A DNA stretch of 64,000 nt from Bubalus kerabau (lineage: Eukaryota; Chordata; Mammalia; Artiodactyla; Bovidae): the NCBI RefSeq assembly GCF_029407905.1, contig NC_073627.1, forward strand, positions 134,553,697-134,617,696, in the 5' to 3' direction. The notes beneath the pieces are model-generated. The model saw only the letters and a program-made list of their open reading frames with translations. It was not told the DNA's origin and ran no database searches. Of the stretch, positions 46,701 to 56,063 are shown one piece after another; the first letter of the stretch is position 1, and each line of letters opens with the position of its first letter. The translations under genes and the position numbers were made by a program.

Positions 46701-47565
46701 TGTCCCACAGGTTTTGGGTTGTTGTGTTTTCATTTTCATTCGTTTCTATGCAAATTTTGATTTCTTTTTTGATTTCTTCTGTGATTTGTTGGTTATTCAG
46801 CAGCGTGTTGTTCAGCCTCCATATGTTGGATTTTTTAATAGTTTTTCTCCTGTAATTGAGATCTAATCTTACTGCATTGTGGTCAGAAAAGATGCTTGGA
46901 ATAATTTCTATTTTTTTGAATTTACCAAGGCTAGCTTTATGGCCCAGGATGTGATCTATCCTGGAGAAGGTTCCATGTGCGCTTGAGAAGAAGGTGAAAT
47001 TCATTGTTTTGGGATGAAATGTCCTATAGATATCAATTAGGTCTAACTGGTCTATTGTACCGTTTAAAGTTTGTGTTTCCTTGTTAATTTTCTGTTTAGT
47101 TGATCTATCCATAGGTGTGAGTGGGGTATTAAAGTCTCCCACTATTATTGTGTTATTGTTAATTTCTTCTTTCATACTTGTTAGCATTTGTCTTACATAC
47201 TGCGGTGTTCCCGTGTTGGGTGCATATATATTTATAATTGTTATATCTTCTTCTTGGATTGATCCTTTGATCATTATGTAGTGACCATCTTTGTCTCTTT
47301 TCACAGTCTTTGTTTTAAAGTCTATTTTATCTGATATGAGTATTGCTACTCCTGCTTTCTTTTGGTCCCTATTTGCATGGAAAATCTTTTTCCAGCCCTT
47401 CACTTTCAGTCTGTATGTGTCCCCTGTTTTGAGGTGGGTCTCTTGTAGACAACATATGCAGGGGTCTTGTTTTTGTATCCATTCAGCCAGTCTTTGTCTT
47501 TTGGTTGGGGCATTCAACCCATTTACGTTTAAGGTAATTACTGATAAGTATGACCCCGTTGCCAT
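43747..47565 (-). CDS. L1 ORF2 protein (endonuclease / reverse transcriptase)
   Basis: A 1272-aa open frame, close to the 1275 aa of human L1 ORF2p. It carries out target-primed reverse transcription: the N-terminal APE-like endonuclease nicks chromosomal DNA and the reverse transcriptase copies L1 RNA at the nick. Endonuclease residues seen: N13 in LNVNGLN, E42 in QETHL, IYAPN, GDFNTPL, RIDHIL and FSDHNAV near residue 228. The Z-domain region has KSWFFERINKID, followed by KSPGPDGFTAEFYQ. RT motifs: DAEKAFDKIQ, GTRQGCPLSPLLFN and the catalytic SLFADDMILY near residue 700. The C-terminal Cys-rich motif CWRGCGEKGTLLHCWWEC fits CX3CX7HX4C. The ATG (MATGS) lies 51 bp after the ORF1 stop, consistent with the unconventional ORF2 translation of L1s. 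One oddity is GFFNICKS, where human ORF2p has W and R at the F and C positions; whether that is subfamily or private change is unknown. Confidence 0.96.
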   Translation of the reverse strand: MATGSYLSVITLNVNGLNAPTKRQRLAEWIQKQDPCICCLQETHLKTGDTYRLKVKGWKKIFHANRDQKKAGVAILISDKIDFKTKTVKRDKDGHYIMIKGSIQEEDITIINIYAPNTGTPQYVRQMLTSMKEEINNNTIIVGDFNTPLTPMDRSTKQKINKETQTLNGTIDQLDLIDIYRTFHPKTMNFTFFSSAHGTFSRIDHILGHKASLGKFKKIEIIPSIFSDHNAVRLDLNYRRKTIKKSNIWRLNNTLLNNQQITEEIKKEIKICIETNENENTTTQNLWDTVKAVLRGKFIAIQAHLKKQEKSQINNLTLHLKQLEKEEMKNPRVSRRKEILKIRAEINAKETKETIAKINKTKSWFFERINKIDKPLARLIKKQREKNQINKIRNENGEITTDNTEIQRIIRDYYQQLYANKMDNEEEMDKFLEKYNFPKLDQEEIENLNRPITSTEIETVIKNLPANKSPGPDGFTAEFYQKFREELTPILLKLFQKIAEDGKLPNSFYEATITLIPKPDKDPTKKENYRPISLMNIDAKILNKILAIRIQQHIKKIIHHDQVGFIPGMQGFFNICKSINVIHHINKLKNKNHMIISIDAEKAFDKIQHPFMIKTLQKAGIEGTYLNIIKAIYDKPTANIILNGEKLKAFPLKSGTRQGCPLSPLLFNIVLEVLATAIRTEKEIKGIQIGKEEVKLSLFADDMILYIENPKDSTRKLLELINDYSKVAGYKINTQKSLAFLYTNNEKTEREIKETIPFTIATERIKYLGVYLPKESKDLYIENYKTLVKEIKEDTNRWRNIPCSWIGRINVVKMSILPKAIYRFNAIPIKLPTAFFTELEQIISQLVWKNKKPRIAKAILRKKNGTGGINLPDFRLYYKATVIKTVWYWHKDRNIDQWNKIESPEINPRTYGHLIFDKGGKNIQWIKDNLFNKWCWELWSTTCKRMKLEHFLTPYTKINSKWIKDLNIRPETIKLLEENIGKTLSDIHHSRILYDPPPRILEIKAKINKWDLINLKSFCTSKETISKVKRQPSEWEKIIANEATDKQLISRIYKQLLQLNSRKINDPIEKWAKELNRHFSKEDIQMANKHMKRCSTSLIIREMQIKTTMRYHFTPVRMAAIQKSTSNKCWRGCGEKGTLLHCWWECKLVQPLWRTVWRFLKKLEIDLPYDPAIPLLGIHTEKTRRERDTSTPVFIAALFIIARTWKQPRCPSADEWIRKLWYIYTMEYYSAIKKNTFESVLMRWMKLEPIIQSEVSQKEKHQYSILTHIYGI

Positions 47566-47616
47566 TTACTTTATTGTTTTGGGTTCGAATTTATACACAA
47601 TTTTTGTGTTTCCTGT

Positions 47617-48543
47617 CTAGAGAATATCCTTTAGTATTTGTTGGAGAGCTGGTTTGGTGGTGCAGAATTCTCTCAGCTTTTGCTTGTCTGAAAAGCTTTT
47701 GATTTCTCCTTCATACTTGAATGAGATCCTTGCTGGGTACAATAATCTGGGCTGTAGGTTATTTTCTTTCATCATTTTAAGTATGTCTTGCCATTCCCTC
47801 CTGGCTTGAAGAGTTTCTATTGAAAGATCAGCTGTTATCCTTATGGGAATTCCCTTGTGTGTTATTTGTTGTTTTTCCCTTGCTGCTTTTAATATTTGTT
47901 CTTTGTGTTTGATCTTTGTTAATTTGATTACTATGTGTCTTGGGGTGTTTCGCCTTGGGTTTATCCTGTTTGGGACTCTCTGGGTTTCTTGGACTTGGGT
48001 GATTATTTCCTTCCCCATTTTAGGGAAGTTTTCAACTATTATCTCCTCAAGTATTTTCTCATGGTCTTTCTTTTTGTCTTCTTCTTCTGGGACCCCTATG
48101 ATTCGAATGTTGTAGCGTTTAATATTGTCCTGGAGGTCTCTGAGATTGTCCTCATTTCTTTTAATTCGTTTTTCTTTTATCCTCTCTGATTCATTTATTT
48201 CTACCATTCTATCTTCTAATTCACTAATCCTATCTTCTGCCTCTGTTATTCTACTATTTGTTGCCTCCAGAGTGTTTTTAATTTCACTTATTGCATTATT
48301 CATTATATATTGACTCTTTTTTATTTCTTCTAGGTCCTTGTTAAACCTTTCTTGCATCTTCTCAATCCTTGCCTCCAGGCTATTTATCTGTGATTCCATT
48401 TTAATTTCAAGATTTTGGATCAATTTCACTATCATTATTCGGAATTCTTTATCAGGTAGATTCCCTATCTCTTCCTCTTTTGTTTGGTTTGGTGGGCATT
48501 TATCCTGTTCCTTTATCTGCTGGCTATTCCTCTGTCTCTTCAT
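47617..48543 (-). CDS. L1 ORF1 protein (RNA-binding chaperone)
   Basis: A 308-aa frame starting at an ATG (MKRQRNSQQ) and ending in TAG. ORF1p trimerises, coats L1 RNA in cis and acts as a nucleic acid chaperone. Heptad-rich coiled coil at about residues 40-125 (EARIEKMQERF, ITEAEDRISELEDRM), basic KEKRIKRNEDNL at 123-134, RRM from about 144 (NIRIIGVPEEE) to about 238, then the C-terminal domain with ADLSIETLQARREW (238-251) and LYPARISF. Human ORF1p is 338 aa; this one lacks the last extension and ends soon after TTKPAL. The frame stays open for 41 codons upstream of the ATG without another ATG (TAA at 48667-48669). Mutations were not detected, but competence cannot be proven from sequence. 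Confidence 0.95.
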   Translation of the reverse strand: MKRQRNSQQIKEQDKCPPNQTKEEEIGNLPDKEFRIMIVKLIQNLEIKMESQINSLEARIEKMQERFNKDLEEIKKSQYIMNNAISEIKNTLEATNSRITEAEDRISELEDRMVEINESERIKEKRIKRNEDNLRDLQDNIKRYNIRIIGVPEEEDKKKDHEKILEEIIVENFPKMGKEIITQVQETQRVPNRINPRRNTPRHIVIKLTKIKHKEQILKAAREKQQITHKGIPIRITADLSIETLQARREWQDILKMMKENNLQPRLLYPARISFKYEGEIKSFSDKQKLREFCTTKPALQQILKDIL

Positions 48544-49083
48544 CTTGTTTAAATTGCTGAGTTTGGGGTGTCCTTTCTGTATTCTGGCAGTTTGTGGAGT
48601 TCTCTTTATTGTGGCGTTTCCTCGCTGTGTGTGGGTTTGTACAGGTGGCTTGTCAAGGTTTCCTGGTTAGGGAAGCTTGTGTCGATGTTCTGGTGGATCG
48701 AGCTGTATTTCTTCTCTCTGGAGTGTAATGAAATGTCCAGTAATGAGTTATGAGATGTCTATGGTTTTGGGGTGACTTTGGGCAGCCTGTATCTTGAAGC
48801 TCAGGGCTGTGTTCCTTTGTTGCTGGAGAATTTGCTTGTTATGTCTTTCCCTGGAACTTGTTGGCCCTTGTGTGGTGCTTGGTTTCAGTGTCGGTATGGA
48901 GGCGTTTGATGAGCTCCTGTCAATTAATGTTCCTTGGAGTCAGGAGTTCCCTGGAGTCAGGGATTGGACTTAAGCCTCCTACTTCCAGTTATCGGTCTTA
49001 ATTTTACAGTAGTTTCAAAACTTCTCCTTCTATACAGCACCACTGATAAAACATCTACGTTAAAGATGAAAAGTTTCTCTACT

Positions 49084-49525
49084 GTGAGGGTCACTCAGAG
49101 AGGTTCACAGCGTTACATGGAGAAGAGAAGAGGGAGGAGGGAGTTAGAGGTGACCCAAATGAGATGGGGTGGAATCAATAGTGGAGAGAGTGGGCTAGCC
49201 AGTAGTCACTTCCTTATGTGCACTCCACAACTGGACCACTCAGAGATGTTCACGGAGTTATACAGGGAAGAGAAGAAGGAGGCAGGAGACAGAGGTGGCC
49301 AGAAGGATAAAAGGGGGAAATGAAAAGGAGGGAGACAGATCCAGCCAGTAATCAGTTCCTTAAGTGTTCTCCACCGTCTGGAACACACAGAAATTCACAG
49401 AGTTGGGTAGAGTAGAGAGGGGTTAGGGAGGAGATACAGGTGACCTGGTGGAGAAAATGGAGAGTCCAAAGGGAGAGAGAGCAGTCAAGCCAGTTATCTC
49501 GTACACTAGTGAAAAATGGGTCCTG
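49084..49525 (-). repeat. Three tandem units of about 145 bp in the L1 5' UTR
   Basis: Anchored by TTCAC phrases at about 49104, 49249 and 49394, giving a 145-bp period. Each unit has a CACTCAGAGA-type start, a GTTCACAG/GAGTT motif, a GAAGAGAAGA-rich purine block and a GTGACC or GTGGCC phrase. Units are diverged from each other, so the repetition is older than this insertion. Confidence 0.75.
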
Positions 49526-49541
49526 AAGATTGGGTTCTTAA

Positions 49542-49867
49542 AGGTACAAAATTGGTAACAAATACATAAAAACAAAAATTAGAAATCTAGAGTAGAGTTT
49601 GGAATTTCAAAAATGTGATGTTAATGAAAAGGAGAAGGAAAAGAAAGAGAGAAAAAACGAACAAAGAAAAACAAACAAGGTCGTGAAAGTAATAAAGAAA
49701 CTACAGGTACAAAATTGATAACTAATACCAAACAGCAAAAATTAAAAATCTAGAGTAGAGTTTGGAATTTCAAAAATACAATGTTAAAGAAAAGAAGAAA
49801 AAGAAAAAAGAAAAAAGAAAAAAAAAAAAAAAACCACGGTCAAAAAATTATAAAATATATATATGAA
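49542..49867 (-). repeat. Two tandem 163-bp A-rich units in the L1 5' UTR
   Basis: AGGTACAAAATTG starts both units (49542 and 49705), and both contain ATCTAGAGTAGAGTTTGGAA followed by TTTCAAAAAT. Each ends in a GA/A-rich simple stretch. Confidence 0.85.
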
Positions 49868-50285
49868 GTTTGCTGAAGAAGAAAAAAAAAAAAATAGGGT
49901 CTTTTTTTTTTTTTTTTTTGCAAAGTAATAGTTATAAAAGTGAAAATTAAAGGACAATAGAGGACTTAAAAAGATTTTTTTTTTTAATTAAAAAAAAAAA
50001 GAAAGAAAGAAAGATTGATCGTAAAAATAGTAAAAATATATCTAGGTCTTTCTCTGGTTTTGTTGTGAGTATTGTGGGTTCAGTTCATTTTTGGCAGTTC
50101 CTTAGTCCGACTTATATTTCTCAAGATCTATAGGCCCCTTCCTATGTAATCCGTAGTAACCACAGGGTTTTAATCTATGGCCTGTAGCTTCCAAGGCGTT
50201 TCCCTCTGTTATAGCTTCTTCTGTTTGCTGGTCTCTTCAGTGTCTGGTTCCCGCCCTGACACAAAGGGGACGGTTGAGGACACTA

Positions 50286-50318
<33 letters not shown>

Positions 50319-50570
50319 GGCTCACTTGTTCAGCCGCGCTGTGGGGAGGGAGGGAGGGATGCTGCAAACAGATAACACTGGCGTGTGCTCGCAGTGCCTC
50401 AGCCACACTGGGTCTGCCCCCGCTCACGGCGCGTGTAGCCTCCCTGCCCACACTGCTTGGGCTCTAGGTTGTTCCGCCGGGAACAATCAGAGGCCGGCCC
50501 TGGACTGAGCTCCCAGGTCCAAGCCGCTCAGGTTCAGGCACTCGGGTAGTCCTCAGAGGCGCAGACTCGG

Positions 50571-50849
50571 TTGGGCCTGCGTTTTGTGTTCTTCCCAGGT
50601 CGAGCAGCTCAGGTGATGAGGTGTTTGGCGGGCGCCAATGCTGCGACTTATCGCCTCCCCGCCACTCGGTTATCTCCTTTCGAAGAGTTGGGCTGCTTTT
50701 CTGGGTGCCTGATGTCCTCTGCCGGCATTCAGAAGTTGTTTTGTGGAATTTACTCGACGTTTAAATGCTCTTTTGATGAATTTGTGGGGGAGAAAGTGTT
50801 CTCCCCGTCCTACTCCTCCGCCATCTTGGCTCCTCCCTCCTGCAATTAA
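50571..50849 (+). other. Antisense ORF open across the L1 5' end (ORF0-like)
   Basis: Plus-strand frame, antisense to the L1. The frame is open from 50550. The first ATG is at 50616-50618 (context CAGGTGATGA, a purine at -3) and gives 77 codons ending at TAA 50847-50849. That stop lies in the target-site duplication: the last L1 base, 50840, is a codon end, so the frame leaves the element open and terminates only in host flank. Length and geometry resemble primate L1 ORF0, a 71-aa antisense ORF. No sequence homology to it is claimed, and translation is unproven. Confidence 0.4.
50818..50830 (-). promoter_or_regulatory. YY1-type motif at the L1 5' end
   Basis: Minus strand CCAAGATGGCGG, containing AAGATGGC, within the first 25 bases of the element. 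In human L1 a YY1 site at the same place fixes the transcription start. The match here is by motif and position. Confidence 0.7.
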
Positions 50850-50855
50850 AAAATT
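50841..50855. repeat. Target-site duplication, right copy
   Basis: TGCAATTAAAAAATT, identical to 43369-43383, at the 5' side of the L1. Confidence 0.95.
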
Positions 50856-51499
50856 GACTAATCTCTAGCAACATAGACAAAGTGAAAAAGAGTACTAATA
50901 TCAGGAATTAAATATGGGAATATCATTACAGGCCCTGTAAATGCACACATACAAAATAATAATAAGGGGATTCTATAACAACTCTGTACACATCAATATA
51001 ATAATTTAGATAAAATGGACCGATTTACTCAAGAAACACAGACTTACCACAAAACAGAAAATAGAAAATTTGAATAGTCCATAGCTATTAGAGAAATTAT
51101 AATCATAATTTAAAAACTCTTGAAAAAGAAATCTCCAGACCCAGGTGGTTTTACTGGAGATTTCTACCAAATGTTTAAAGAAGAATTAACATTAATTTAT
51201 TCCAGAAATAAAGGAAAGAAGGGAAGGCATCTGATTTTATCTTATTAAGCTAATATTATACTACACTGATATCTAAACCAAAGAGATATGAGATGAAAGA
51301 AAGAAAAGACAAATGAAAGAGGAAAACAGAAAAACCTACAAATGTATATTTCTAGTAATATAGGTGCTAAAATTATTTTTAAAATATTAACATATATAAT
51401 TCAGAAATATATAAAAAGAATTCTACACCATGGCCAAGTAGGGCTGATTCCAAGGATGTAAGACTGGTTCATTATTAAAAAATTAATGTAGCATGCCTT

Positions 51500-51713
51500 G
51501 TGTGTGTGTGTGCTCAGTTTTGTCTGACTCTTTGTGACCACGTGGACTTCAGCCCACCATGCTTCTCTGTCCATGGGATTCTCCTGGCAAGAATACTAGA
51601 GTGGGCTTCCACTTCCTTCTCCAGGGGATCTTTCAGACCAGGGATCAAAGCTGTGTCTCCTGTGACTCCTGCATTGGCAGATACTTTACCACTGAGCCAC
51701 CCGGGAAGCCCCG
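51500..51713 (-). mobile_element. Bov-tA SINE
   Basis: Minus-strand copy beginning with (GT)n then GCTCAGTTTTGTCTGACTC and ending at GAGCCACCCGGGAAGCCCC. Inserted in the old L1. Confidence 0.93.
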
Positions 51714-53019
51714 ATCATACCTTATTAATTATCTAAAGAAGAAAAATAATGTAAATAGATGTAGGGAAGCATTTGACAAAATTAAGTGTGCATTTATAAC
51801 AAAATCAGGAAAATAGGAATAGAAGGAAACTTTCTCAACTTTCATAATGAGTATCTATACAAACCTAGAGGTGATATTATATTTAATGGTGAAAGACTGA
51901 ATGTTGTCTCCCTAAGACTGAGAACAAGGCAAGGATATTTATGCTTATCACTCATATTCAACATAGCACTGGATATTCTAGTCATGCAATAAGGCAAAAA
52001 AGGAAAGCAAAGACACACAGATCAGAAGAGAAGAAATAAAACTGGCCCTATTTTCATGTGGCATGATTATCTACATAGTAAATCACCAGACTAAATCAAA
52101 TAAACAAATGTATATATAAGAATACCTCACAGAACTGAGTTCAGAAAAGCTTCATGAGGCAAGATGAACAAACAAAAATTAATTGTACTTCAATATACTA
52201 GCAATAAAAATATGAATTCCAAAATTAAAAATACAGTATAATTTAAAGTCACTCAAAAAACATGAAATGAGTGTAAATCTAGAAAAAAATGTGTGTGGAA
52301 CTTGTATGCAGAAAACTATGAAATGCTAATGAAATACATTTTTAAAGTCTTAAATAAATGGAGAGACAGTGTTTATGGGTTAGAAGACTCTACATAGAAA
52401 AAGTTGTCCCTGAATTTATATACAGATTTAACACAATCTGCATAGAAACTCTAGGAAGATTTTTTTACTATATATAGGTAAGATTATTCTAAAATGTATA
52501 TGGGAAGGCGAAAGAGCCACATTAGCTAAAACAGTTTGATAAAGAACAGTACATTGAGAGGAATCAGTCTACTCAATTTGAAGACTTAATTATATAGCTA
52601 TAATAAATCAAGATTGTGTGGTTGGATAGAGACACATAAATAAATGGAACAGAATAGGGAATGCAGAAAGAGACCTACATAAATATAGCCAACTGATTTT
52701 TAACAAAGGCATAAAAGAAATTCAGTGGAGGAATGATCACCTTTTCAACAAATGGTGCTGAAGCAATTGGATTTCCATGAACAAATAAATAAACTTTTAC
52801 CAAAGTTTCAAATCTTACACAAAAATAATTTAATGTATCATAAAACTAAATATGAAGCTAAAACTATAAAACCTTTATAAATCATTTTTAAAATCTTTCA
52901 GATCTAAATCTAAGCAAAAGTTCTTAGGCTTGACACCAAATGCACAATGCATAAAAAGAAAAATTAGTAAACTAGATATCATTAAAATGAAAAACTTTTG
53001 CTCAGTAGCAGAGCCTGTT

Positions 53020-53236
53020 GGGCTTCCTGATGGCTCAGTGGTAAAGAATCTGCCTGTTAATGCAGGAGATGTGAGTTTGATACTTGGGTCAGGAAGATGT
53101 CCTAGAGAAGGAAATGGCAACCTACTCCCATATTCTTGCCTGGGAAATCCCATGGACAAAGGAGCCTGGCAGGCTACATTCCATGGAGTGACAGAAGAGT
53201 CAGACACAACTTAGTGACTAAACAACAACAACAAGA
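53020..53236 (+). mobile_element. Bov-tA SINE
   Basis: Plus-strand copy from GGGCTTCCTGATGGCTCAGT to the ACTAAACAACAACAACAAG tail. Flanked by GAGCCTGTT / GACCCTGTT (one mismatch). Confidence 0.94.
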
Positions 53237-54193
53237 CCCTGTTAAGAGAGTGAAAAATAAAAGTTAGGTCAAATATCAGCAGTACCCAATGTTATCTACA
53301 GATTTAATCCAATCCCTATCAAAATTCCAGTGCTATTTTCTAGCAGAAATAGGAAAAACTCATCTTAAAATCCATAGGGAATTTCAAAGGACCCTGAATA
53401 ATCTCAACCATCTTGGAAAAGAACAAAGTTGGAGGACAGAAGCTTTCTGATTTCAAAACTTACTACAAAGCTAAGGTAAACGAAATAATGTGGAACTACA
53501 TTCCACACACAGACTGACACCATAGAATAGAGAGTACAGAAGTAAATCATTATATGTGTGGTCAAATGATTGTCAGTAGTATGCCAAGCCACTTCATGGG
53601 GAAAAGATAGTTTTTCACAAGTGGTGATGGGAAATCTTGGTATCTGCATGCAAAAGAATGAAGCTCAACCTTTATACAAAAATTAACTCAGTAAGATCCA
53701 CACCTAAATATAAGACTTAACACTATAGCACTTATGAAAGAAAACATTAGACAAAACGCCACAACTTTGAACTTGTTAATAATTTCTCACATATGCCTCC
53801 AGAGGCATAGAAAGAATAAGAAAAACCAAGTAAGAGAAAAGAATAAAAATAGAGAAATAAGGCTTCACGAAAATTTAAAAATTTTGTGTCTCAAAAGACA
53901 CTATTAAGAGGGGTAAAAGGCAACCTACAGAATGAGAGAAAATATTCGAAAATCATTTATCTGATAAGGGGTTAATATCCAGAATATGCAGAGAACTCTT
54001 CAAACTCAACAACACAAACAACTAACCAATTCAAAACTGAGAAAATAATTCGAACAAACGATTCTCAGAAAAAAAAAAAAAAACATACTAATGACCAATA
54101 AGCAAATAAAGAGATCCTCAACATTAGTAATCATTAGGGGAATGCAAGTCAAAATTGCAATAACACCTCACACCTATCAGGATGATTATTATT

Positions 54194-54230
54194 AAAAAAA
54201 AAAAAAAGAAAGAAAGAAAGAAAGAAAAGA
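54194..54230. repeat. A-run followed by (GAAA)n
   Basis: Fourteen A then GAAA units, within the old L1 3' UTR. Confidence 0.9.
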
Positions 54231-54346
54231 AGTGTTGGCAAGAACGTGGAGAAATCAAAACCTTTGTGCACTACTGGTAGAAAAATAAAATGCTACAACT
54301 TGTGGGAAAAAATTTCCTCAAAAAATTAAAAATAGAATTGCTATAT

Positions 54347-54790
54347 GACCAGTGGTCATGTATGGATGTGAGAGTTGGACTGTGAAGAAAGCTGAGCGCC
54401 AAAGAATTGATGCTTTTGAACTGTAGTGTTGGAGAAGACTCTTGAGAGTCCCTTGGACTGCAAGGAGATCCAACCAGTCCATTTTAAAGGAGATCAGTCC
54501 TGGGTGTTCATTGGAAGGACTGATGCTGAAGCTGAAACTCCAATACTTTGGCCACCTCATACAAAGAGTTGACTCATTGGAAAAGACTGATACTGGGAGG
54601 GATTGGGGGCAGGAGGAGAAGGGAACGACAGAGGATGAGATGGTTGGATGGCATCACAGACCCGATGGACGTGAGTCTGAGTGAACTCTGGGAGTTGGTG
54701 ATGGACAGGGAGGCCTGGCATGCTGTGATTCATGGGGTCGCAAAGAGTCGGACATGACTGAGAGACTGAACTGAACTGAACTGAACTGAT
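54347..54790 (+). mobile_element. RTE-BovB 3' fragment
   Basis: Plus-strand copy from GTGGTCATGTATGGATGTGA to the ACTGAACTGAACTGAACTGA tail. Encodes the RT C-terminus with a TAG after CTTTTGAACTG (full-length copies have TGG there). Flanks ATATGACC / ATATAACC look like a duplicated site with one mismatch, inside old L1. Confidence 0.93.
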
Positions 54791-54979
54791 ATAACCCAGG
54801 AATTCTGCAGTTGAGAATATTCCCCCCAAAATGGAAAGCAGGGATTCAGGGAGATATTTGTACACCCGTGTTTATAGCCGTATTATTCACTATAGCTAAG
54901 ATGTGGAAGCAACCCAAGTGTCCATTCATAGGCAAAGAGATAAACAAAGCACGTAAAAAGGAATATTACTCAGGATAGG

Positions 54980-55158
54980 CTTCCCTGGTGGCTCAGATGG
55001 TAAGGAGACCCGGGTTGGGAAGATTCCCTGGAGAAGGGAATGGCTACCCACTGCAGTATTCTTGCCTAGAGAATCCCATGGACAGAGGAACCTGGCCAAC
55101 TATACTCCATAGGGTCACCGAGAGTCAGAAACGACTGAGCAACTAACGCTTGGGCTTT
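54980..55158 (+). mobile_element. Bov-tA SINE, head with internal deletion
   Basis: GGCTTCCCTGGTGGCTCAGA goes quickly to GGTAAGGAGACCCGGGTTGG, skipping most of the tRNA-like AATCTGCCTGCAATGCAGG region. The rest is standard. Confidence 0.92.
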
Positions 55159-55241
55159 TTCTTTACAAAGGAAAGAAATTTTGACACGTGTTACAAAATG
55201 GTTAAGCCTTGAGGACATTATGCTAAGTGAAATGCACAAGT

Positions 55242-55262
55242 CACACACACACACACACACAC
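55242..55262. repeat. (AC)n microsatellite
   Basis: About ten AC units in old L1 3' UTR. Confidence 0.9.
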
Positions 55263-55763
55263 AAACCCCGCAAAACAAATACTGTATAATTCCACTTATG
55301 TGAGAAGTTTAGACAGTCAAATCAAAGAAGCAGAAAGTCAAACCTTGATTGCTGTGGGGATGTGGAATAGTGTGTTATTATTTAATGGGTATAGAGTTTC
55401 AGTTTTGCAAGATGAAAATAATTTGGAGATAATCATGATGATGGTTGCACAATGTGAATACACCCAATACCACTGAATGATACACTTAAAAATGATTAAA
55501 ATAGTAAAATTTATATTTTGTGTATTTTACCACAAAATTTAGAGGAAATTAACTCAAAAAAGGCCACAGACATAAAAGTAAAACTAAAACTATAAAATTT
55601 TTAGAAAACATAAAAAATTTTGTATCTAAGGCTGAGCAAAATTTCTTAGCCGTGACACCAAATGGACAACATGTGAAAAGGAAAATTAATAAATTTTATC
55701 TCATCAATATGAAAACCTTTCCTATTAGGAAAATGAAAAGATAAGCTGTAAAATAGGCGAACA

Positions 55764-55973
55764 TGGGCTTCCCTAGTGGCTCACATGGTAAAGAATCCGC
55801 CTGCAATATGGGAGACCCAGGTTCGATCCCTGGGTCTGAAAGAGCCCCTGGAGAAGGGAACAGTTACCCACTCCAGTATTCTTGCCTGGAGAATGTGATG
55901 GACAGAGGAGTCTGGCAGGCGACAGTTCATGGAGTTGCAAAGAGTCGGACACGACTGAGCGACTAATTCTTTC
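55764..55973 (+). mobile_element. Bov-tA SINE
   Basis: Full copy with good tRNA-like boxes (GTGGCTCACATGG A-box region, GGTTCGATCCCTGGG B-box) and the GGACACGACTGAGCGACTAA tail. Among the best-preserved SINEs in the window. Confidence 0.95.
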
Positions 55974-56063
55974 CCTTTCAGGTGAGCATATTTGCGAACT
56001 GCATAGCCAACAATGAGGATTAGTATCTAGATTATATAAAGAACTATCAAAGCTCAGTGGTAT

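Larger units (their letters stand above)
43384..50840 (-). mobile_element. Full-length LINE-1 (L1_BT-like), both ORFs open
   Basis: A 7.46-kb non-LTR retrotransposon on the minus strand. From its 5' end at 50840: 5' UTR (to 48544), ORF1 (48543-47617), a 51-bp spacer, ORF2 (47565-43747), 3' UTR and poly(A) tail (43411-43384). A perfect 15-bp target-site duplication brackets it exactly, and its first bases, GGAGGGAGGAGCCAAGATGG, are what I recognise as the L1_BT start, so it is not 5'-truncated. Both ORFs are uninterrupted and all catalytic motifs I can check are present, which makes it a candidate retrotransposition-competent source element. It is inserted antisense in the ORF2 of an old plus-strand L1. 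Activity is inference; missense changes could still disable it. Confidence 0.96.
48544..50840 (-). promoter_or_regulatory. L1 5' UTR with internal promoter
   Basis: About 2.3 kb, the region that in L1s carries an internal RNA polymerase II promoter. The outermost 550 bp (50320-50840) is GC-rich with many CpGs, unlike the AT-rich flanks, which fits a methylation-regulated promoter. Further in are a long T run (50286-50312 on the plus strand), an A-rich stretch with two 163-bp tandem units and three 145-bp tandem units, then the ORF1 leader. Extent and orientation are clear; promoter activity is inferred from the family. Confidence 0.85.

Noticed and set aside
47563..47620. ORF1 stop possibly caused by a small deletion near 47617
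   Set aside because: The ORF1-ORF2 spacing of 51 bp and the end after TTKPAL look normal for the family; I cannot show from this copy alone that a longer C-terminus was lost.
44126..48670. Many plus-strand open frames of 60-153 aa opposite the L1
   Set aside because: They are hydrophobic antisense shadows of ORF1 and ORF2 with no independent start context or homology.
55764..55973. tRNA-like A and B boxes
   Set aside because: They belong to a Bov-tA SINE head. No cloverleaf of a functional tRNA with a proper acceptor stem is present.
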